From contig JANVCC010009742.1 of NCBI GenBank assembly GCA_025345505.1, positions 3,211,637 to 3,275,636 of the forward strand: a DNA stretch of 64,000 bases, written 5' to 3'. The position numbers were made by a program, and so were the translations under genes. Within the stretch, counting starts at the first letter, position 1, and each line of letters opens with the position of its first letter. Source of the DNA: Todiramphus chloris collaris. Its lineage: Eukaryota; Chordata; Aves; Coraciiformes; Alcedinidae. Below, in pieces: positions 26,298-35,129 of this stretch. Below the pieces are notes generated by a model. That model searched no databases, had not been told where the DNA came from, and saw only the letters and a program-made list of their open reading frames with translations.

Positions 26298-26455
26298 ACC
26301 CCCCTCTGGGCTGCCGCCCATCTCCCCCACAAGGGGGGAGATCAGCTTTCACAATGGTTTCAGCCAACCTTCAACGTTGAAAATGATACGGAATCATTGA
26401 TGTCAATGTGATCTCCCCCCTTGTGGGGGAGATGTCCGGCAGGACAGAGGGGGGT
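26298..26455. repeat. RIME-like repeat B, copy 1
   Basis: A 158-base element: outer arms ACCCCCCTCTG... and ...CAGAGGGGGGT, each with an inner hairpin ATCTCCCCC-AC-AAGGGGGGAGAT. The centre (TTCACAATGGTTTC... to ...TCAATG) is AT-richer and differs between copies. Here it lies inside the presumed operon, between the DDAH-fold gene and the aldehyde dehydrogenase gene. Confidence 0.9.
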
Positions 26456-26565
26456 GATAGCGATAGTCGGCCACCACATAAACTTTCCGTCGTTTTTCCT
26501 TCTAGCAACCAAGCGAAAAGCCCCATACCATTTCCGTGACAAACGGCATTCATAAGGAGGCGACG

Positions 26566-27990
26566 ATGCTCATCAAGCGGGATTTCTACATCAATGGCGC
26601 GTGGGTGCCGCCTCTCAAGGCCAATGATCTCGAGGTGATCAATCCGGCGACGGAGAAGCCGATTGCCATCATCTCCATGGGCACGGCAGCCGATATCGAC
26701 CGCGCCGTGGCTGCGGCGAAAACGGCCTTCCAGACCTACAGCCGGACGTCGGTGGAGGAGCGGCTGGCGCTCCTGGAAAAGCTGCTTGAAATCTACAAGC
26801 GCCGATATGACGAGATGGCGCAAACCATCACGCTGGAGCTCGGCGCGCCGATCACCATGAGCACCCAGCAGCAGGCGGATGTCGGTGTCGGCCATCTCCA
26901 GGGCTTTATCGACGCGCTGAAAGCCCTGCACATGCGCGAGGAACTGCCGAACGGCGATCTGCTGGTGCGCGAGCCCATCGGCGTGTGCGGGCTGATCACG
27001 CCGTGGAACTGGCCGATCAACCAGATCGCGCTGAAGGTCGTCCCGGTGCTGGCCACCGGCAGCACCTGCGTGCTGAAGCCAAGCGAGTTCACGCCGCTCA
27101 ATGCGTTGCTTTACGCGGAGATGGTGCATGAGGCAGGCTTTCCAGCGGGCGTGTTCAACCTCGTCAACGGCGATGGTGCGACGGTGGGCGCGGCTTTGTC
27201 CAAGCATAAGGACGTCGACATGATGTCGTTCACCGGTTCCACCCGCGCCGGTATCGCCGTCAGCAAGGATGCGGCCGAAACGGTCAAGCGCGTCACGCTG
27301 GAACTGGGCGGCAAGTCGCCGAACATCGTGTTCGAGGATGCCGATCTGGAAGATCGCGTCGCGGGCAGTGTGCTCGAATGTTTCAACAACAGCGGCCAGT
27401 CCTGCGATGCGCCGACGCGCATGCTGGTGCAGCGCTCGGTCTATGACAAGGCGGTGAAAATCGCCGAAGCCACCGGCAGGCAGGCACAGGTCGGTGATCC
27501 GCAGGAGGAGGGCGATCATATCGGCCCGCTCGTCAGCCATATCCAGTATGGCCGGGTGCAGAACCTGATCGAAGCGGGTATTTCCGAGGGCGCACGGGTG
27601 CTGGTCGGCGGTGCGGGCAAGCCAGCGGGCTATGAAACCGGTTATTTCGTCCGCCCCACCATTTTTGCCGATGTGCGCAACGATATGCGCATTGCGCGGG
27701 AAGAAGTGTTCGGGCCCGTGCTCGCGCTCATTCCGTTCGATACGGAGGAAGAAGCCATCGCCATCGCCAATGACACGCCCTACGGCCTTGCCGCCTATGT
27801 GCAGACGGGCGATGCCAAGCGTGCGGAGCGCGTGGCATCAAGGCTGAAAGCCGGCATGGTGCATATCAATGGCGGCCCGCATCGCTATGGCAGCCCGTTC
27901 GGCGGCTACAAGCAGTCCGGCAATGGCCGCGAGGGCGGAAAATTCGGGCTGGAAGACTTTCTCGAGGTCAAGACCATCCATCGGCCGTAA
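26566..27990 (+). CDS. Aldehyde dehydrogenase, candidate 4-guanidinobutyraldehyde dehydrogenase
   Basis: A 474-residue NAD(P)-dependent aldehyde dehydrogenase. PWNWPINQIALKVVP, the cofactor loop FTGSTRAGIAVSKDAAET, catalytic Glu in LELGGKSPNIV and catalytic Cys in NNSGQSCDAPTR are all present. In the arginine transaminase pathway the decarboxylase product 4-guanidinobutanal is oxidised by such an enzyme (KauB in Pseudomonas), and the decarboxylase and transaminase genes are convergent right next to it. The ATG at 26566 has AAGGAGG five bases upstream. The family is certain; the substrate is inferred from context. Confidence 0.9.
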   Translation: MLIKRDFYINGAWVPPLKANDLEVINPATEKPIAIISMGTAADIDRAVAAAKTAFQTYSRTSVEERLALLEKLLEIYKRRYDEMAQTITLELGAPITMSTQQQADVGVGHLQGFIDALKALHMREELPNGDLLVREPIGVCGLITPWNWPINQIALKVVPVLATGSTCVLKPSEFTPLNALLYAEMVHEAGFPAGVFNLVNGDGATVGAALSKHKDVDMMSFTGSTRAGIAVSKDAAETVKRVTLELGGKSPNIVFEDADLEDRVAGSVLECFNNSGQSCDAPTRMLVQRSVYDKAVKIAEATGRQAQVGDPQEEGDHIGPLVSHIQYGRVQNLIEAGISEGARVLVGGAGKPAGYETGYFVRPTIFADVRNDMRIAREEVFGPVLALIPFDTEEEAIAIANDTPYGLAAYVQTGDAKRAERVASRLKAGMVHINGGPHRYGSPFGGYKQSGNGREGGKFGLEDFLEVKTIHRP

Positions 27991-28020
27991 CGGGCAGAAA
28001 TGGTTGATGGCGAAACGCCA

Positions 28021-29607
28021 TCAACCAATCAATGTTTCATCGATTTCAATCAGATAGGACTGTCCGCTCGCGTTGGCTTTCAACAGGGCGGCGGGCAGTT
28101 CCTCCAATGTTTTCAGCTTCTGCGAAGCCACGCCATAGGCCTCGGCGATTTTCAGGTAATCGGGTGCCGAGGGACGCACGCCCACCGGATTGATGTGGAC
28201 ATCGCGCATGGCGCGCTCGATTTCCTGATAGCCCTGATTGTTCCAGACGACGAAAATAACAGGCACTTTCTCGTCGACCGCAGCGCCGAGTTCCCCCAGC
28301 ACGAACTGAAACCCGCCATCGCCCACGATGCAGATCGTCGAGGTCTCGGGCTGGCCGAGGGCCGCACCGATGGCGGCGGGCGGGCCGAAGCCGAGCGCGC
28401 CGAAGCCCGTCGCCGCATTGAACCAGCCGCCGACGCGGTCATGATCGTAATAGAGATTGCCGGAATAGATGGCCTGCGTGGAATCCCCGACGATGAGTGA
28501 GCCCGGCAGCGTGTCGCGCAGGATATTCAGAAAGCGCACATGGCTTTGCGTGCGCGGACCGATCTCAGCCCATGCGGCATCGCGTGTTGCCAGGGCGCGG
28601 TCTTCGCCGGACTTCGTGTTGCGCCGCGCGGGCAAGGTAGCAGCGAGCGCTTCGACGGTTTCCCTGGCCGAAGCCTCGATGGGCATGAAGGCGGGACGCC
28701 GGTCGAGTTGTCCGGCATCGATGTCGATGCGCACAAGGCGTTTCAACTCGGGAAAACCGCCATCGCCATACATGTCATAATCGGTCGGTCCCATTTCCGT
28801 GCCGATGGCGAGGACAAGATCGCTTTCCGCAAGAAGAGTGCGCACGGCGGTGAGGCTGGCGCTGGCCGGGATCAGCAGCGGGTGATTGTGCAGGATGCCG
28901 CGTGCATTGGTGGTTGCCACCACGGGCGCATCCAGTTTTTCCGCCAAACCCTTGAGTTCCGCCGCAGCGCCCTTGGCGCCGCCGCCGATGAGAATGACCG
29001 GACGTTCCGCCGCAAGGCACTGGCGGGTGAGTTCCGCCATGGTTTCGGCCGATGCTTGCGGGATCGGCGCATCGGACAACTGGCGGCTCGCACCATCCAG
29101 CGGCTGCGCCATCACGTCGAGCGGTATCTCGATATGCACGGGGCCGGGACGCCGCGAGGCGAACAGCGCAAAGGCGCGGGCGAGCACGATGGGCAATTCG
29201 TCCGCTTTTTCAATGCGATGCGAGAACATCGCAACCGTCTGCAACATGGCGCGCTGATTGGGCAGTTCATGCAGGAAACCCATGCCCTTGCCGAGCGAGT
29301 CCCGCTGGTTAACACCCGATATCACCAGCATGGGAATGGAATCGGCGCGCGCCTGACCCATCGCGGTGATCGTGTTGGTGATGCCGGGACCGGTGATGAC
29401 AAACGCAACGCCGGGCTTGCCGGTTGCCCGGGCATAGCCGTCGGCCATGAAGCCCGCGCCCTGTTCGTGGCGCGGCGTGATGTGGCGTATCGTCGATGCG
29501 GCAAGGCCGCGATAGAGTTCGATGGTGTGGACGCCGGGAATGCCGAAGACGGTATCGACATCGTAGGATTCAAGCAGATGGACGAGGGCTTCACCGACCG
29601 TGGTCAT
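28021..29607 (-). CDS. aruI: ThDP-dependent 2-oxoacid decarboxylase, AruI type (2-ketoarginine decarboxylase)
   Basis: A 528-residue enzyme of the acetolactate-synthase/benzoylformate-decarboxylase fold. The catalytic Glu lies in TPRHEQGAGFMADGYARATG near residue 50, and the ThDP/Mg motif is GDGGFQFVLGELGAAV...VVWNNQGY near 437-465. In Pseudomonas, AruI decarboxylates 5-guanidino-2-oxopentanoate made by AruH. Here the start overlaps the stop of the AruH-like gene by four bases, which makes the assignment strong although sequence alone would allow other 2-oxoacids. It is the last gene of the leftward operon and faces the aldehyde dehydrogenase. Confidence 0.88.
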   Translation of the reverse strand: MTTVGEALVHLLESYDVDTVFGIPGVHTIELYRGLAASTIRHITPRHEQGAGFMADGYARATGKPGVAFVITGPGITNTITAMGQARADSIPMLVISGVNQRDSLGKGMGFLHELPNQRAMLQTVAMFSHRIEKADELPIVLARAFALFASRRPGPVHIEIPLDVMAQPLDGASRQLSDAPIPQASAETMAELTRQCLAAERPVILIGGGAKGAAAELKGLAEKLDAPVVATTNARGILHNHPLLIPASASLTAVRTLLAESDLVLAIGTEMGPTDYDMYGDGGFPELKRLVRIDIDAGQLDRRPAFMPIEASARETVEALAATLPARRNTKSGEDRALATRDAAWAEIGPRTQSHVRFLNILRDTLPGSLIVGDSTQAIYSGNLYYDHDRVGGWFNAATGFGALGFGPPAAIGAALGQPETSTICIVGDGGFQFVLGELGAAVDEKVPVIFVVWNNQGYQEIERAMRDVHINPVGVRPSAPDYLKIAEAYGVASQKLKTLEELPAALLKANASGQSYLIEIDETLIG

Positions 29608-30794
29608 GCGGATTTCCGTTGCTGGAGGCGGGTTGCGAGGCGGACGATCCCGGCGCAGGCGGCATCGATCTTGTCATCGGCGACGCTGAGGCTGAGACGC
29701 AGGTAACCGGCGAGATTGTCGCCGAAGGATTCGCCGGGCATGACGGCCACGTGTTCCTCTTCGAGAAGACGCATGGCGAAATCATTGCCGCTCAATCCGG
29801 TGGCGCGGATGTCGGCGAGAATGAACATGCCCGCCTGCGGCACGTCGGCGCCGATGCCGGCAATGCCGTCGAGCCGCTTGGAGATCAGCTGGGCGCGGCG
29901 GAAATAGCTCTCGCGCATCGTCGCAGCAGCGGCCGATGGCTGGCCGAGGGCATAGGCGGTCATGTCGGCGATGAAGGGCTGGACGCCGAACAGCATGGAT
30001 TCGGACAGCGGCAGCAGTTTCTGCGTGAACTCCGCCGGGCCGACGCACCAGCCGCTGCGGAAACCCGGTGCGGCATGGGATTTGGAAATGGAGGCAACGG
30101 CAATCGTCCGGTCGGCGAGTTCGGGCCGGTCGAGCGGCGAGGCAAAACTGCCGTCAAAGATCAGCAGTTCGTAGACCTCGTCGGAGACGATCCACAGATT
30201 GTGTTTGCGGCAGACTTCACCGATCTCGGCCACTTCCTTGGCGCTCAGCACGGCCCCGGTCGGGTTGTGCGGGGTGTTGAGGAGGAGGACACGGGATTTC
30301 GGCGTGATCGCCTTTTCCAGATCGGCGGCCTGCATGCGGAAACCGTTTTCCGGCCGCAGCGGAACGGACACGCGCGTTGCGCCGGTGGCGCGGACGACGC
30401 CGTCATAAGTGGCATAGAGCGGGTCGCCCGTGATGATCTCGTCGCCTTCCTCGGCAAGGCCGAGCATGACGAGCGACAGCGCGGTCTGCGTACCGGGAAA
30501 GCACAGGATGTGTTCCGGACCGATGGCCCGGCCGGTGCGTGCGGTGTACTTTGCCGAAAGCGCCGCGAGAACGCCGGGTTCGCCCCGCCCGTTGGAATAG
30601 CCGGTGCGGCCGGAGCGCATGGCGTGTTCGGCCACATCCAGCATGTCGGTGGGGGTGGGAATATCCGGTTCGCCGATGGTGAGCTCAATGATCTCATGAC
30701 CGGCGCGCTTCATTTCGCGCGCACGGATATGCACGGCCCATTTATCCGATCCCAGTCCGGCCAGACGGCCGGTCACAGACGCATAGCGCATCAT
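29604..30794 (-). CDS. aruH: PLP-dependent aminotransferase, AruH type (arginine:pyruvate transaminase)
   Basis: A 396-residue class I/II aminotransferase. The PLP lysine is in ISKSHAAPGFRSGW near residue 230, with NTPHNPTGA and SDEVYELLIFDG (Asp and Tyr that hold PLP) before it and the distal Arg in YLRLSLSV. The N-terminal MRYASVTGRLAGLGSDKWAVH and overall layout match AruH. It would convert L-arginine and pyruvate to 2-ketoarginine and alanine. Overlaps of four bases with the TetR gene and with aruI show translational coupling. Confidence 0.88.
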   Translation of the reverse strand: MMRYASVTGRLAGLGSDKWAVHIRAREMKRAGHEIIELTIGEPDIPTPTDMLDVAEHAMRSGRTGYSNGRGEPGVLAALSAKYTARTGRAIGPEHILCFPGTQTALSLVMLGLAEEGDEIITGDPLYATYDGVVRATGATRVSVPLRPENGFRMQAADLEKAITPKSRVLLLNTPHNPTGAVLSAKEVAEIGEVCRKHNLWIVSDEVYELLIFDGSFASPLDRPELADRTIAVASISKSHAAPGFRSGWCVGPAEFTQKLLPLSESMLFGVQPFIADMTAYALGQPSAAAATMRESYFRRAQLISKRLDGIAGIGADVPQAGMFILADIRATGLSGNDFAMRLLEEEHVAVMPGESFGDNLAGYLRLSLSVADDKIDAACAGIVRLATRLQQRKSA

Positions 30795-31447
30795 TGGGCG
30801 CCTCCTTCAGCTTGTAATGAAATTCCCAGTACGGCTTCAATAGCGGCAACCCCGGTTTCCGCCAATTCCCCATCGTCGAAAATATCGCCGGCAAGACAGC
30901 CTTCCAGCCATAATCCGTCGATGATGGCGTTGATGGCGATGGCGTGGCGGCGGGTATGGTTCGGTTCCGCCGGTTTGCCGGCGGCGCGCAGCGCCTCGCG
31001 GATCAGGATTTCCAGCTCGTCGCGAAAGCCGAGATAGCCGTCGCGATGGGCGGAGGCCATGGCCGGGTCGGCATGCACGAGCGCAATGAAACCCGCCCAC
31101 AGCGAGAGGTTGTGCGGGTCCATGATCGGTTCGCCGAGATTGGCGGTAACGAACGCCTGCAGGCGCGAACGCGGATCGTCAGCGGCATTCTGCAAGGCAT
31201 CGCTGGCCTGCACGGTCATGCGGTTCATCACGGCGCGGTAGGCGGCGCCGATCAGGTCGTCCTTGGTCGGGAAGTAATAGCGGATCAGCCCGGCGGTTAC
31301 ATCGGCCCGCTGGGCGATTTCGCGCACGGTCGCACCGGCAAGACCGCGCTCGGCCACACATTCAAGCGTCGCGGCGATCAGATCCTCGCGGCGCTTGTCC
31401 TCGCCCTCACGGCGAAAGGTTTTGCGTGTAGCCGATTGTGCGTTCAT
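30791..31447 (-). CDS. TetR-family regulator (BetI-like C-terminal domain)
   Basis: A 218-residue repressor-type protein. The helix-turn-helix covers about residues 17-62 (GLAGATVREIAQRADVTAGLIRYYF). The ligand domain resembles the BetI/TetR_C_6 group (WAGFIALVHADPAM, AINAIIDGLWLEGCLAG). BetI senses choline, but this gene sits between a DDAH-fold gene and aruH with four-base overlaps on both sides, so it more likely senses a guanidino compound and controls its own operon and the divergent transporter. The start at 31447 overlaps the upstream stop. Confidence 0.88.
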   Translation of the reverse strand: MNAQSATRKTFRREGEDKRREDLIAATLECVAERGLAGATVREIAQRADVTAGLIRYYFPTKDDLIGAAYRAVMNRMTVQASDALQNAADDPRSRLQAFVTANLGEPIMDPHNLSLWAGFIALVHADPAMASAHRDGYLGFRDELEILIREALRAAGKPAEPNHTRRHAIAINAIIDGLWLEGCLAGDIFDDGELAETGVAAIEAVLGISLQAEGGAQ

Positions 31448-32316
31448 TGCCGGAAAACCGGACGGGTGAGGCAGGTCGGGCCGCCCTCGCAGGCAATGCA
31501 CAGCGCATCCGCCTCGAAGGTCGTGACGGTGCAGCCGGCGGCTTCCATGGCGGCCTTGGTCTTTTCGAAGCCCGCCACGGCGATGACTTCATAGGGCGCC
31601 GTCGGCAGCACGTTGAGGTTGAGGCCGTTGCTGGCGGCAAATTCGTCCTCCGGCGCGGCGATCAGGCGGATGCCACGCTCCTTCAGCAGCTGGTAGAAGG
31701 CGGCGGGCAGCAGCGGCAGGTGCACCAGCGCCAGGTCTTCGGCCAGCGGCGAAATGATCGACATCAGGTGCAGGCAGGCCTCTTCGCCCTGCCACAGCGG
31801 CAGGTCGAACCCGAGGACGGTGACGCCAAGCGGCTCGAGGATGGCGGCCATCTGCTCGATACCGGCCTGATTGGTGCGCACGCCGCGGCCGATGGCCAGC
31901 GTCTTGCTGTCGACCCAGACGCAGTCGCCGCCTTCGACGGTGCCCGGCGCGACGATGCGGCCGAGCACCGGCACATCCATCTGGCTGTAGGTTTCGTGGT
32001 GCAGGTCCGTCTCGTCGAGGCGCAGGGATTTGCCCATGCGCAGCAGGATCGCACCCTTGTCGGTGACGAGGGAGGGATCGTGCGTGAACACGGAATCCGA
32101 CAATCCGTCATTGCCGTCCCTGATCCAGGTGATGTCGGCGCCCGACTGGGCGACGAGACCGGCAAAGACGCGGTGCTGTTCGGAGGCGCGGCGCGGATCG
32201 AACTGCGGACCGTAATGCCAGACGTCGCGTTCGGCGCCCGCCATGACGTGGTCAGGCATGCGCATGATGACGCGTTTCAGGGGAAGGGCCATGGACTGGG
32301 AACCGAATGCGCTCAT
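31444..32316 (-). CDS. DDAH/arginine-deiminase-fold guanidino hydrolase 2
   Basis: A 290-residue member of the dimethylarginine dimethylaminohydrolase family. TVEGGDCVW (128-134), His183 in CLHLMSIISPL, and nucleophile Cys282 in GGPTCLTRP form the expected triad; RDGNDGLSDSVFTHDP near 66-80 is the usual substrate-side segment. It resembles bacterial DDAH and arginine N-omega hydrolases more than arginine deiminase (about 410 residues). First gene of the leftward operon DDAH-tetR-aruH-aruI. Start at 32316; the frame is open further but without a fitting start. Confidence 0.86.
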   Translation of the reverse strand: MSAFGSQSMALPLKRVIMRMPDHVMAGAERDVWHYGPQFDPRRASEQHRVFAGLVAQSGADITWIRDGNDGLSDSVFTHDPSLVTDKGAILLRMGKSLRLDETDLHHETYSQMDVPVLGRIVAPGTVEGGDCVWVDSKTLAIGRGVRTNQAGIEQMAAILEPLGVTVLGFDLPLWQGEEACLHLMSIISPLAEDLALVHLPLLPAAFYQLLKERGIRLIAAPEDEFAASNGLNLNVLPTAPYEVIAVAGFEKTKAAMEAAGCTVTTFEADALCIACEGGPTCLTRPVFRQ

Positions 32317-32338
32317 GCGACTGCTCTCTCGTAAAAAT

Positions 32339-32369
32339 TGCATATGCGAGTATTTATACGCTTGCATAA
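32339..32369. promoter_or_regulatory. Candidate operator between divergent DDAH and ABC-transporter genes
   Basis: An AT-rich imperfect palindrome (TATGCGAGTAT...ATACGCTTGCATA) about 25 bases upstream of the DDAH-fold gene and 120 bases upstream of the transporter ATPase gene. It is a plausible binding site of the TetR protein coded in the operon. Confidence 0.4.
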
Positions 32370-32486
32370 TTAGAGCGCAAGTGGTGTGATGCCCTAAATT
32401 AGGCAGTTTCGCCTCATGCTGACAAAACAGGCAGAAATGAACGGTGTCATGACAGCAGGTGCAAGACAACCCATGGGAACCCGGCA

Positions 32487-33311
32487 ATGACGGAGGCGTT
32501 GCGCGCATCCGTTGCCACGGACCCGCTCCAACCCGGTGCGGCCGAACGGGCCGAAGCCATCCACGTCTGGAACCTGCACAAGAAGTTCGGCGCCCTTGAG
32601 GTTCTCAAGGGCGTTTCGCTGACAGCCAGGGACGGCGACGTGGTCGCCATGATCGGCGGCAGCGGCTCGGGCAAATCCACCTTCCTGCGCTGCATCAATT
32701 TCCTCGAAAACCCGACGAGCGGCGTCATCCGCATCAATGGCGAGGACGTGCAGATGGTCAGCGACGGCGAGGGCGGCCAGTACCCCGCCAACCGGCGCCA
32801 GATCGAGCGTATCCGCAGCCGGCTTGGCATGGTGTTCCAGAATTTCAATCTCTGGCAGCACATGACCCTGATCCAGAATGTCATCGAAGTGCCGGTTCAC
32901 GTGCTGGGGATGAAGCGTGACGAGGCCATGGCCATCGGCGAGCAATTGCTGGAGCGGGTCGGGCTGTCGGCCAAGCGCGACGTCTATCCCGCCTTTCTCT
33001 CCGGCGGCCAGCAGCAGCGCGGCGCCATTGCCCGCGCGCTCGCCATCCAGCCGCGCGTCATGCTGTTCGACGAACCGACCTCCGCGCTCGATCCGGAACT
33101 GGTCGGAGAAGTCCTGAAAGTGATCGGTGACCTCGCCAAGGAGGGGCGGACGATGCTCCTGGTCACGCATGAGATGAAATTCGCCCGCGAAGTGGCGAGC
33201 CATGTCATGTATCTGCACAACGGTATCGTCGAAGAAGAGGGGCCGCCGGAAGAATTGTTCGGATCACCAAAATCCGAACGTTTGAAGCAGTTTATCCGTA
33301 CTGTTTCATAA
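32487..33311 (+). CDS. Polar amino-acid ABC transporter ATP-binding protein (HisP/ArtP-like)
   Basis: A 274-residue ATPase with Walker A GGSGSGKST, signature LSGGQQQRGAIARAL, Walker B VMLFDEPTSALD and HEMKFAREVA, the layout of HisP, OccP and ArtP. First of four transporter genes (ATPase, binding protein, two permeases) divergent from the guanidino-compound operon, so arginine, ornithine or a modified arginine is the likely cargo. The start at 32487 leaves a family-atypical 30-residue N-terminal extension before the conserved core. Confidence 0.92.
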   Translation: MTEALRASVATDPLQPGAAERAEAIHVWNLHKKFGALEVLKGVSLTARDGDVVAMIGGSGSGKSTFLRCINFLENPTSGVIRINGEDVQMVSDGEGGQYPANRRQIERIRSRLGMVFQNFNLWQHMTLIQNVIEVPVHVLGMKRDEAMAIGEQLLERVGLSAKRDVYPAFLSGGQQQRGAIARALAIQPRVMLFDEPTSALDPELVGEVLKVIGDLAKEGRTMLLVTHEMKFAREVASHVMYLHNGIVEEEGPPEELFGSPKSERLKQFIRTVS

Positions 33312-33371
33312 GTCGCATGAAAAAATACAGGGAATAATCCTGGGGAACAATAAAGAGAAATGGAGATAGGA

Positions 33372-34151
33372 ATGAAAGCTTTCTTGAAATCAGCGGTTGC
33401 CGCCGCTGTGCTGGTTGCCGGAATGGGAGTTGCCAGCGCTGAACAGATCAAGGTCGGCATTGCCGCCGAACCCTATCCGCCCTTCGCCTCGCCGGATGCC
33501 TCGGGCAAGTGGGAAGGCTGGGAAGTCGATGTCGCCCTTGCCATCTGTGCGCAGGCCAAGCTTGATTGCGTCATCACGCCCGTGTCGTGGGACGGCATCA
33601 TTCCGGCGCTGACCACCAAGAAGATCGACATGATCGCCGCTTCCATGTCGATCACGCCGGAACGCGAGAAGACCATCGATTTCTCCGACAAATATTACAA
33701 CACGCCAACGGTCATTCTCGGCTCGAAGGACGTCAAGATGGACGCTTCGCCGGAAGGCCTGAAGGGCAAGGTGCTCGGCGTGCAGGTGTCGACCATCCAC
33801 CAGGCCTATGCGAAGAAGCATTTCGCCGCGACCGCCGCCGAGATCAAGGAATACCAGACACAGGACGAAGCCAATCAGGATCTGGCTGCCGGACGCATCG
33901 ACGCCACACAGGCCGATTCGCTGGCGCTCGAGACCTTTGCCCAGACCGATGCGGGCAAGGCCTGCTGCGAAATCAAGGGCAAGGTTGCGCCCGATCTGGA
34001 AGTGCTTGGACCGGGTGTCGGTGTCGGTCTGCGCAAGGGCGAGACGGAGCTGAAGACCAAGATCAATGCGGCCATCAAGGACATTCGCACCAACGGCAAG
34101 TATGACGAGATTTCGAAGAAATATTTCAACTTCGATATTTACGGGGGGTAA
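33372..34151 (+). CDS. Polar amino-acid ABC transporter substrate-binding protein
   Basis: A 259-residue periplasmic protein of the SBP_bac_3 (HisJ/ArgT/LAO) family. A signal peptide covers about residues 1-23 (VLVAGMGVASA). The mature start QIKVGIAAEPYPPFASPD and the later MIAASMSITPEREKTIDFSDKYY are classic for cationic amino-acid binders. An internal Cys pair (ACC near 200) is seen. GGAG precedes the ATG at 33372 by six bases. Confidence 0.92.
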   Translation: MKAFLKSAVAAAVLVAGMGVASAEQIKVGIAAEPYPPFASPDASGKWEGWEVDVALAICAQAKLDCVITPVSWDGIIPALTTKKIDMIAASMSITPEREKTIDFSDKYYNTPTVILGSKDVKMDASPEGLKGKVLGVQVSTIHQAYAKKHFAATAAEIKEYQTQDEANQDLAAGRIDATQADSLALETFAQTDAGKACCEIKGKVAPDLEVLGPGVGVGLRKGETELKTKINAAIKDIRTNGKYDEISKKYFNFDIYGG

Positions 34152-34181
34152 GCCGCTCACTTGATGGTGGTTCGCGGTACT

Positions 34182-34323
34182 GGTGCGTGGTTCGACAAGC
34201 TCACCATGAGGGAGAGGGGTGCTGTAAGGCTAACCGGAAAGATTGCAATCCGAACGGTCTTGCAGAACTTGGCTCCCTGAAGTCTTCACTCTTCCTCATG
34301 GTGAGCTTGTCGAACCACGCACC
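34182..34323. repeat. Palindromic intergenic repeat A, copy 3 (long form)
   Basis: Inverted repeat with arms of about 34 bases (34182-34215 and 34290-34323, one mismatch near the inner end) and a 74-base centre similar to copy 2. It lies inside the transporter operon between the binding-protein gene and the first permease gene, so its hairpin could limit permease expression. Confidence 0.92.
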
Positions 34324-34376
34324 AGCACCATGGGCCTTGTGAGAACGGTAACGCATTGTTTTGAATCGAGGATCGC

Positions 34377-35129
34377 TTGGCCGACGCATCGATTGCTCCC
34401 GCCGCAATAGCCGGCATGTTCGACCTTCTGTCGCCCAATCCGCCGGGTTGGGGCGGCAACCTCCTGCGCGGTCTGGCGAATTCGCTGCAGATCGCCGTCG
34501 GCGCCTTTGGCATGGGATTGCTCATCGGCACGGTCGGTGCCTATGGCAAGCTTTATGGCGGCCCGCTGGTGCGCGACATCGCCGCCATCTACACCACCAT
34601 CGTCCGTGCCGTGCCGGAACTGGTGCTGATCCTTTTGCTCTACTATGCCGGTACCGACATGATCAACCGGGTGCTGGAAAGCCTCGGCTATCAGCGCGTC
34701 GACATCAGCGGACTGGTGGCGGGGATCGTGGTTCTCGGCTTCGTGCAGGGCGCCTATGCAACCGAGGTGCTGCGCGGTGCCATCAAGGCCATTCCGCAGG
34801 GGGAAATCGAGGCGGCGCGGGCCTATGGCATGTCGCCGACGCTGATGATGCGCCGCATCACCCTGCCGGCCATGCTGCCGCATGCGCTGCCGGGCCTTGC
34901 CAATCTCTGGCTGATCTCGACCAAGGATACGGCGCTGCTGGCAGTCGTCGGTTTCAGCGAGTTGACGCTCGTCACCCGGCAGGCGGCGGGCACGACAAAG
35001 GCGTATTTCCTGTTCTTCATCGCCGCCGGCATCCTCTACCTCGCCATCACGCTGTTTTCCAATGTCATCCTTGCCAAGGTCGAGCAATGGGCGCGGCGCG
35101 GCATGCCTTCCGTCAAGGAGGCGCGGTAA
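34377..35129 (+). CDS. Polar amino-acid ABC transporter permease (HisQ-like)
   Basis: A 250-residue inner-membrane protein with about five hydrophobic segments and the family motif EVLRGAIKAIPQGEIEAARAYGMSP. The start is TTG at 34377 with GAGG just upstream; the next in-frame ATG (34416) has no ribosome site. The stop overlaps the next permease start (TAATG). Confidence 0.9.
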   Translation: MADASIAPAAIAGMFDLLSPNPPGWGGNLLRGLANSLQIAVGAFGMGLLIGTVGAYGKLYGGPLVRDIAAIYTTIVRAVPELVLILLLYYAGTDMINRVLESLGYQRVDISGLVAGIVVLGFVQGAYATEVLRGAIKAIPQGEIEAARAYGMSPTLMMRRITLPAMLPHALPGLANLWLISTKDTALLAVVGFSELTLVTRQAAGTTKAYFLFFIAAGILYLAITLFSNVILAKVEQWARRGMPSVKEAR

